The translations under genes were made by a program, and so were the position numbers. DNA of 64,000 nucleotides, from the NCBI GenBank assembly GCA_030734395.1, contig JAUZTG010000042.1:1302001-1366000 (forward strand), written 5' to 3'. Position 1 is the stretch's first letter; each line of letters begins with the position of its first letter. Below the pieces are notes generated by a model. That model was not told the DNA's origin and made no database searches. It worked only from the letters and a program-made list of their open reading frames with translations. The DNA comes from Sarocladium kiliense. Its lineage: Eukaryota; Ascomycota; Sordariomycetes; Hypocreales; Sarocladiaceae. Shown here piece after piece: positions 56,371-64,000 of the stretch.

Positions 56371-57939
56371 TTACTCCATCCAAGTCACGGTCTTGCAGTA
56401 CAGGAACTCATCCAAGCCTTGGGTTCCATTAAACCGACCGAACCCGCTCTTCTTCACACCACCATGCGGCAAAGAGAACTCATCATGAACTGTCATGGAG
56501 TTGATGTGAATAGCCCCAGAGTCCAATCGATCTGCCACTCTAAACGCAGCGCGGAGATCCTCGGCGTAGATCGATGCTGCCAGTCCGTACTCGGTGTCGT
56601 TGGCAAGCTCAATCATCTCATCTTCTGTTTCATAGGTATACCATGAGACGCTGGCGCCGAAAGATTCGCCGGCATATAGATCCATGGACTTGTTGATGCG
56701 CTCCAGGATCACGGGCCGCATGCGGGTCTTCACACTTTCATGGCCAGCATCGGGTGAGTCCGAAAAGAGATCAAGCTTCCGCGCACCTTTGCTCAGAGCG
56801 TCATCAATGAGACTTCGGTTGCGAGTAACAGACTCGGCTGTTACAAGAATCGGGGTATCTTCGACGGTAGCGAACATCTTGTTGACAGTTTCACGAAGAA
56901 TCACCTTGAACTTCTCGGCGATGGAGGAGTGAACGATGATTCGCTCCGTCGACATACAAATCTGACCAGCCTATCTGTCGTTAATAAGAGTGACGATGTC
57001 TCGGCATAATTACTCACGTTGATGAATGCTCCAATGGTACAATGCATAGCGGCCTGCTCCAGGTTCGCATCGGCCATGACTACCGCGTTGGCCTTGCCAC
57101 CAAGCTCCATCAAAACAGGCTTCAGATGCTTGCCAGCCTCTGATGAGATTATACTCCCAACTTTGGTACTTCCAGTGAAGTTAATTTTCTTGACGGAGGG
57201 ATGAGCGATCAAGCTGTTTGTGACTATTGAGGCGTCTTGGGGACGATGGAGAACCAGATTGAGACATCCACCTGGGAGTCCCGCCTCACGGAAGATATCG
57301 ACAATAGCCCAGTAGCATTTGGGCGAAAGCTCGGAGCCTTTCAGCACAGCTGTATTGCCTGCAGCCAAGGCGAATGTTATAGACCTCAGTCCCAGGTGGT
57401 ACGGTGCGTTCCTAGGTGGACGTGTGTCAGTCAAAGCCCAAGTAATAGAAACTGGGCGAGGCCATGCAGCCTTACCATGGAGCAATGCCAAGAATCACTC
57501 CATACGGCCTTTTATGCACAATGGCGCGCATTCCATCGTATGCAGAATCTGGCACACTACCGGTGCAAGCACTGACAATGCGACCAGCGGTGTCCTTTAG
57601 CCCCTCAATGGACATGTTGATGATGAAGTCTTGGTACCGTTGGTTCGCGCCGATCTCCTGGCGCATATACTCTCCCAGTTCTGAGCGGCGACGCTCCATG
57701 ACCTCGGCAGCCTTTAAGAAGATGTCACGGCGTGTTGCAGGCTTGGTCTTTGACCATGATGGGAAGGCAAGCTGGGCCGCATCAGCTGCGGCGATGGCAT
57801 CCTGCTCGGATGCGCCGCAAATGTCCCAGATGGGCTTGTTTTCGAGCGGCCCTATCTTCGTGAACAGGTTCGAAGTGAAGACATCCCTCCCATTGATGAA
57901 TAAGGGAATCGGGTCGGCTGAAGTGGTGACTGACCCCAT
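56371..57939 (-). CDS. NAD(P)-dependent aldehyde dehydrogenase (aromatic aldehyde type)
   Basis: Three exons on the minus strand: 57939-57476, 57411-57018 and 56970-56371, giving 485 residues. The introns (64 and 47 nt) are GT-AG. The first in-frame ATG is 57939. Catalytic Glu257 in ELGGK and nucleophile Cys291 in NAGQIC are in place, as are PYGVILGIAPWNAP (oxyanion Asn region), FTGSTKVG and the C-terminal KKSGFGR. Length and motifs fit the benzaldehyde/vanillin/salicylaldehyde dehydrogenase branch of the ALDH superfamily. Expected reaction: aromatic aldehyde plus NAD(P)+ to carboxylic acid in the cytosol. Its neighbour on the same strand, the ThDP enzyme, could supply the aldehyde. Confidence 0.92.
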
Positions 57940-58311
57940 CGTGGAAGTCAATGACGTGATGTGATAGTACTATTGGAGTCTGATGATTGGAGTTGAAACA
58001 TCAAAATCGCAAGGACTGTATCTCTACGATCACGACTATACCATCATCTACAATTATCAAATACTTTCCCTCATAGAACTACAGCAGATTATGGCACACC
58101 CATGTGATAGGTATCGCTTGGACAAGGGGGGTGAGATTACCGTATGGGGCAAGTCAGACGCCTCAATGCAGTGCCATGATTGGTGCCAGTGAAGCCGGGG
58201 CTTCGGAACCCCGATGCATGGTCGCCGGAGGGGGCGGAATGATCCGAATCAGACGTGCTCAATTCATTCCTAGTATCATACGGAATCTATATCGATCTAT
58301 CTTCAACCGGA
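57940..58311. other. Short ALDH promoter between ThDP gene and ALDH
   Basis: 372 bases between the ThDP stop and the ALDH start (both minus strand). CGGAA occurs near 58204, 58236 and 58280. No gene. Confidence 0.4.
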
Positions 58312-60402
58312 TCACCACGAGCCACCCAAGCGGACCTCCATGATAGCGGAAATGCCCCCCTGTACAGCCTTTATTGCCTCCGGAAGCATATCGTTGAGTT
58401 CCTTCGCGCTACTCACCACACCGGCCCAGGCTCGGCCGCCGGCGGCTGCCTTTGCGATACCAGAGAAGTCCGGGGTGGGAGAGAACGAGATGTTGAGCTC
58501 TTCATTGGTAGAGGCTGCTCCGTATCCGCTTGGGTGGACAAGTTGGAGGGAGTGGCGAGGCGCGTTCCATCCTGGTTGTTGTCAGTAAGCTCTGAACACA
58601 GCGAGGGACCTTATGATTCTGGCAGACATACCCTTGTTGCTTAGAACTATCGTCAGTGTTGGTAGTTCATACCGCCTAGCAATCCAGTAGACAGTTCCTG
58701 GGCAACCGAACATGTATGTTCCATCGCCGACAATTTCGCAAACGAACTTGCCCTTCCCAGCGCCGCCAGCAATAAAGTCTTGGGCCAGCTTTACTCCAAG
58801 AGTAGCTCCTCCGGACCAGCCAAGACCACTTGCACCACAGTTGATCAGATGTCCCGGCTTATCTTCTCTTAGCTGATTGCAAACTGTTGGAGCGTTTGTG
58901 ACTGCCTCGATGCACCAAACTGTGTTGTCGGGACAGAATTGGCGAAGTTGGGAAGCAAGATATGCTGTACTTGGGTTTAGGCTTTCATCGCTTGGCGCAG
59001 CTGCCATCTCATCAAGCTGCTTGATCCAGGTCGTATGACTTTTCTCGAGATCAGCCCATCGACTCAGATAGGGTTCCTCTCCTTTCAAGGCAGCGTATTT
59101 GGAGTCATTGACAATGAACTCGTTCAATTGACGGAGCGCAGTCTCCGAGTCAGCTCTGTACCTGCGGAAGGCAGGAATGTAATAGAGAGGCATGAACTGT
59201 TTAAGAGGGTCAACATCGACATGGATGACCTTCGCATCTGGACGTGGCTTGCACTGCGTGGGAATCCAGGTAACATCGCAGTCAATGACCAGAATGACAT
59301 CTGCCTCCTCAATGCTGGAATGGCGACCAATGCCAACACCAAGGGAGGCACGATGAGAATGAGGAAAGCACACGTCGCTTCCCAGTGCATCCAGTACTCG
59401 GGTGCCAGGAACACTCTCTGCCAGCGTAACAAGCTGCTCAACTGTACCGTGGTTACGACCAGTGTAGCCAACAATGATAAGAGGCTTTTCGGCGCCGGCA
59501 ACTGTAGAGACAATGAGCTCCAGAGCCTCCTGTGGCAGTGCTGTCGGAGTAACTGGCTCCCAGACTGACTGATCCAAACTGTATGGTGCAATCTCTTCCT
59601 CCATCACTTCTCTGGCGCCTGTGACGTAGACTGGGCCCTTTGGATCGCTGGTTGCGAACTGAAGGGCGCGGTTGAGAACTTGTTTGATGTTCTTTCCTGT
59701 TTTGAACTCGCCAGTAAAACGGCAGTATTGCGAGACAATCGCCTTTTGGTCCGGGGCATCTTGGAGCCAGTGGATGTGCTCCGTTCTTGAGCCTCTCATT
59801 TCGCCTTCCAGGGTGAAGGGTGACAGTCCCGCGAAGATGAATACTGGACACCGCCCGGCAGAGGAGTTATGTACGGCACATCCCAGATTGGAGGTGCCTA
59901 CATCGACATGCACTAGAACGCATTGTGGCTTGCCAGTAACTCGTGCAAAGCCATCAGCCATTGACATGGCCACCATCTATAACGTCAGTCAATCACAGGC
60001 GCAAATCCCATGTTAGTAGAGAATTGCTTACCTCATGCGGGCATGTGATCACACGCGGGAACTTAACTCCCTTCACAGACGCGCCATGAGCTAGTGCCTC
60101 CATGATGGCTGGGTGATCCGACCCCAGGTTGACAAAGACATGGCTGACGCCGGCCTGAACACCGTACAAAGAGGTAAGCTTATTGCGTCGACTAAACAAG
60201 CAAGTAGGATATTACCTCATAAAGACCCTCAAAAAAGGCGAAAGACGCCGAATACTTTTCTCTATAGAAGGGTTAGCCAGGATTGCATAAGGCTTCAAGT
60301 AGGCATGTGTCTTGGAACACGATCGGATCCACAGCCACTTTTGCTGTGTGCGGCATCCTGCGAGTTCACAAGATATTGATCCACGTACAGATCAACGACC
60401 AT
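58312..60402 (-). CDS. ThDP-dependent enzyme (benzoylformate decarboxylase/acetolactate synthase-like)
   Basis: Five exons on the minus strand: 60402-60389 (14 nt), 60261-60216, 60154-60032, 59976-58632 and 58571-58312, giving 595 residues. All phases agree, and splicing builds the family start FFEGLYEAGVSHVFVNLGSDHPAI. The ThDP-activating Glu61 is in CPHEMVAMSMADG, split by intron 3. The cofactor motif runs from GDG (477-479) to Asn507. A central domain with IIVGYTGRN and a complete C-terminus with WNAPRHSL are present. The 14-nt first exon uses the strong donor GTACGT; it is the least certain part. The family makes or breaks C-C bonds next to a carbonyl, for example 2-oxo-acid to aldehyde. 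Next to an aromatic ALDH, a benzoylformate-type decarboxylase is a reasonable but unproven guess. Confidence 0.88.
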
Positions 60403-60993
60403 TGTAATGGCTACTGGAACGACTGGGCGGAGGTCTAGGGAGATGTCAAGGGTGTCTGTGTGGTATAATGGACGACCGTCACGTAGCTTGATACCCTTGT
60501 CGTGGCTGAAGTTGTGTGTGCTATTGCATTTACTTACAGTTGAACAGCTAATAATGTAGGTATGCTCTCTGCCCTTCGGGCGGCTACAGGGACTGTTCCA
60601 TCCCGTACCTCATATTCCGATGTTCCACAATCCATCTTTGATAGGAGGGGGGCGGACTGGGCGGGGTTGGTGCGCCGGTCGGAACGGACAAGATGGAACC
60701 CCTGCTATCGGTTCCGGACTCAGGTAACTCCGAGGTCTCGATTTGTTTCCTCTATCCGACATATCTTATCTGCTTCAGCCTGAGTCTTGCGCTGTAAGTG
60801 AAGTGGACATGATCGCTGAGTAAGTGCAAGCCTGCAGAGGGAATGACAAATGGTGCAATAGCATTTGATAATCAAGAAGTAGATTGGCAACCATCTAACT
60901 AACCTGCATGGCAAGTTGGATTTGAGCTCCGAGCTCCTCCGCTTATGTATCACCGTACCAATTTCTAGCTTGGATACTCTATCCCCGTGAAGC
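60403..60993. other. ThDP gene promoter and MFS 3' region
   Basis: About 590 bases, no gene. TTCCG or CGGAA occurs at 60615-60619, 60680-60684 and 60712-60716, about 210-315 bases upstream of the ThDP start. Confidence 0.4.
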
Positions 60994-62571
60994 TTAAGCT
61001 CTCCAGCGGAAAGCAGGGTGCTTCCACTCAAGCTGCTCGGCCTGTTCGGACGTAAGTCCAGCCAACTCAGCATCCGTATCAACGGAATCGCGCTTCTTAT
61101 TGTCCCACTTCATCCAGAAAAGCCCAGCAAGCGATACAAGTAGAATCAGGGTTGACGTCGCGAAGTTCAATCCACAGCCAATAGGATAGTTTGGCGCGTC
61201 GGTCGGGAGGAAGGACCATGTCGAGACCAAACTACCGATATTGCCGAAGAACATGCAAATAGCAATTGACATGCTCCTGGCGGTATCAGAACTGACGTTC
61301 GCGCTGGACTGGGAGTGGCAGAGCGGCCCAAGAATGAAGGACGTGCTGGCCATGAAGAAGATAGCGGCGAACCGAGCTGTGGTCTTGGTGTCATCCGTAA
61401 CAAGAAAGATCAAGTAGCCAACCATCATGGGAGGACCACAGGCAATCATGAAGATCTGGCGGTTGTTGAATTTCCAGCTGCCAAAGCACATGGTCAACAA
61501 GCAGACCGCGCCCACGGCGTAAGGTGGAACAGTCAACAGTTGCTGTCGAATGACAGATTCCTGATTTCCCACCATGTCAGTAAAGTTCTGTACCTCAGTT
61601 CGAAATGCCTATAGACTTACACCAGGGTAGATTGACCTGACCAACGTAGGCGCAAAGAGAGCAAGGCCTTGAATAGACAAACTGCAGAACATGAAAACAA
61701 TGGATGTCATGGCGGTCACAGGGTTTATTGCGCCCTTGAGAAGCTTGCTCTTGCTGATCTTGTCAAGGAGCTGCGGGTTGCCGACTCGTTCCTCCTTGAG
61801 GCGGTTGACAGCGACCTCACGCTCCTCGGGGGTAAGGAAACGAGCCGTATCAGGACGATCAGTGAGGATGACCATGGTAACCAGACCAATACCAAGGGTG
61901 ATGATTCCTTCAACCACAAAGATGGCCCGCCATGACCCACTGGGCACTTTTGACCCGATAGCAGGCAAACGGAGAATGGCTGAGGCCAGGAGTCCACCGA
62001 AGGCACCAGCTAAGGGCGCCATGACGATGTACAGCGAGAGTCTGAAAGTTAACTCAGCGTGTCGGTACCATCGAGATAGGTAGTAAGACAGCCCAGGCAT
62101 CACGCCAGCCTCGAATATCCCAAGCAGGAATCTGACACCAGCCAGTTGATCATAGTTGTTGACAAAGCCAGCAGCAACAGTCAGGCCTCCGAAAGCAATA
62201 GTCAGGCCAGGAAGCCAATAACCGGGACCTACGACCTTGCAGGCGATGTTGGAAGGGATTTCAAAGACAATGTAAGAGACGAAGAATATGGAGTTGACCG
62301 AGTTGAAGTCGTAGCCTGACATGCCAAGGTCTTCCTCGAGACCAGCGAGTCTGGCATTGCCGATATTGGCTCGGTCGATGAAACAGAAGAGGAAAATCAG
62401 AGCCGCAAGAGGGATGACAGCGAGGTCAATCTTCCAACGAACTCGGCGTTCGAGTGCTGGATCATAGGTGTATTGAGGGACATCTTGGCCGATGGTCTCC
62501 TTCGATCCGCCGATGCTGGAGCCTTGATCGTTGTTGATGGTGTCCCGTCTTTTCGACTCCTTAGAATCCAT
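60994..62571 (-). CDS. MFS anion:cation symporter (Dal5/allantoate permease-like)
   Basis: Two exons on the minus strand: 62571-61621 and 61560-60994, giving 505 residues. The 60-nt intron (61620-61561) has donor GTAAGT, branch TTACTGAC and acceptor ATCAG. The frame is open further upstream, but the first ATG that gives the family N-terminus is 62571. A cytosolic N-terminus of about 50 residues leads into twelve membrane segments. FIDRANIGNARL, SNIACKVVGPGYWLP and GIFEAGVMPGLSYYLSRWYR are signatures of the ACS family, which carries organic anions such as allantoate, nicotinate and phthalate-type acids. As the last gene of the cluster it is the obvious uptake system for its acid substrate. Confidence 0.92.
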
Positions 62572-64000
62572 CGTGAAGCTTGAACCTCGATTATGAAAAG
62601 AGAAACCTTGTAAATGTCGAATAGTAATGAAGAGAATTGTACTCAGCAAGCAGAAACGCAGGGGTAATTTCTCAACCGAGGGCCAGTGGTTTTAACTGCT
62701 TCGCGATCCTGTATTAAAGAATGATCAAGTCCGCAGTCTGCAAGCCCTGGTTGACTGCATGTGCTTGTGTTTAAGCGCAATACCAGGTGGTGTCTCTTGA
62801 GCATCGTCCTTATCACGCGCAGGGTCTGCATATCTTGTTGCGGAGATAGGAGGGTTCGGCTACCAATAGCTCGGGCAAGGATGACAACCGGAATTCAGCG
62901 ATCGTTCCGTATCGCATTACGGAACAACTCTTGAAGCTGATTTGACACAACTGGGCTTGTCGACCCGCAACTAAGAGACTAGCGCTGCTGTTCCCCAGCT
63001 TTTGGTGCAGAGCCCCATCCTCGTCTGGGGGACAGCCGTAGCAACGACCCTCAAATCGTATCATCTACCTCTCTTCCGAGCTGATAATGCCAGTACGCTG
63101 CCAGGGGGGCCAAGACCCTTGGACGTTGGAATCCAGATAATGTATTTCGCATAAATAAACTGCCGTCTGGACGCTCGCAGATGATAGCGGCTAGAGCACC
63201 GTCAATCTGGAACAATGCTTATGCGTGTCAGTGGCTCTTCGTAATCGCCTTGCGGCATGTTCTCGGCCCAAAAGTCTCCGTGAGACCAGGTATCGACTCG
63301 ATAATAAATGAACACATCGAAACTGACTCGCGGACAGATCGCTACTCTGCGTTCATTGGTGGAGTGCCTCACTGACTAGCGACTGCATCACGGGCGACTC
63401 ACTTCATCCGTCCTAGAGTACAGTCACAGTCGCGAAGTCCGACACGCGATGCAATTGACTGCACTCAAATGTAACCCTAGCTTATGCGCGAGCTCAATTC
63501 AATCGTCTGTGGTAGGATGGGCCGAAGCTGGATGAAGCCACCGCAAGCATTTCCATCCCGCCAGCCAAACCGATCTCATACCAGTTTGGAATCCAGGTCA
63601 TTGTTGTAACATATCAGAATGCAGACCCTTCTTACATGCAAGGATCTTTAAAGGCCATCGTTGCAGCAACACGGAGAGTTTCGGCGATCCATTGTGTCGC
63701 AGGTTACATGCTGCCCTAGGATGCTGAAGGTAGTCCACCTCAACTTCTCTCCCTTGTACGTCACGTCTGAGCACGGTAGACTAGAAGACTGATATAAGCT
63801 GTTCCTTACTATGATTACAAGCTTGCGAAGGTGCCAGGCGATGAAACAGGACCCATATTTTCCTCTCTCACCACTACAAACAGACTGCTCATGTCGCGCA
63901 AGGCCTCACAGCTGCTGGGAATCGTGCATTGGTGAGGCCGTAGTAAGCTTCCAATTGAAGGGCTTTTGCTAGCAGACCCAAGCCCTCTCAAAATAACCTC
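62572..64000. other. MFS promoter and right-end non-coding sequence
   Basis: About 1.4 kb to the window end. No supported gene; the small open frames (62813-63064, 63181-63375) show no protein features. It contains the palindrome listed separately. Confidence 0.4.
62904..62925. promoter_or_regulatory. Perfect inverted repeat GTTCCGTA-N6-TACGGAAC upstream of the MFS gene
   Basis: Eight-base arms with no mismatch and the 6-base spacer TCGCAT, about 330 bases upstream of the MFS ATG. The arms contain TTCCG/CGGAA, the half-site found in several other promoters of the cluster. A symmetric CGG-containing site fits a dimeric Zn2Cys6 protein. No experimental support. Confidence 0.5.

Noticed and set aside
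62813..63375. Small open frames near the right end of the window
   Set aside because: No ATG-anchored protein features, conserved motifs or splice signals support them.

Overview
The window is nuclear DNA from a filamentous ascomycete (Pezizomycotina, most likely a Sordariomycete). The genes are split by short GT-AG introns (about 47-160 nt) with CTRAC-type branch sites. Single-copy fungal housekeeping genes are separated by 0.5-3.5 kb of non-coding DNA. Coding sequence is moderately GC-rich, and lineage-typical proteins are present (SDA1, TRM6, ARPC3, MIR1, a Zn2Cys6 regulator). All exon models below were built by hand from reading frames, splice signals and family similarity; nothing was aligned by computer.

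Region 1 (1-24 kb) is mostly core genome: a 5'-truncated Tcp11/SOK1-family gene, an M1 aminopeptidase, a secreted type-B carboxylesterase/lipase, a conserved protein of unknown function, ARPC3 and TRM6 (convergent), a secreted His-rich protein with a 15-bp coding repeat array, and a PHO-4/PHO89-type phosphate permease.

Region 2 (24-40 kb) is gene-poor and accessory in character. It holds seven small or medium intronless genes for highly charged predicted coiled-coil proteins, in two groups (24.6-26.1 kb and 36.2-39.8 kb). Between the groups lie a Cys-rich secreted protein with an acidic propeptide and a Kex2-like KR site, a fucose-permease-like MFS transporter and a PRISE-type reductase. Remnants of a diverged dispersed repeat are also present.

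Region 3 (40-44 kb) is core again: SDA1 (60S ribosome biogenesis) and the mitochondrial phosphate carrier MIR1.

Region 4 (45.6-62.6 kb) looks like a catabolic gene cluster. It contains an FAD monooxygenase, a UbiD-type decarboxylase (FDC1) divergent from a UbiX-type flavin prenyltransferase (PAD1), a Zn2Cys6 regulator, an SDR dehydrogenase, an aldehyde dehydrogenase, a ThDP-dependent enzyme and an ACS/Dal5-type MFS transporter. The PAD1-FDC1-regulator core matches the known Aspergillus padA/cdcA/sdrA arrangement for cinnamic and sorbic acid decarboxylation. The flanking SDR, ALDH, ThDP and MFS genes suggest an extended route for uptake and side-chain shortening of aromatic acids. This cluster and the small coiled-coil gene family are the two most promising systems in the window.
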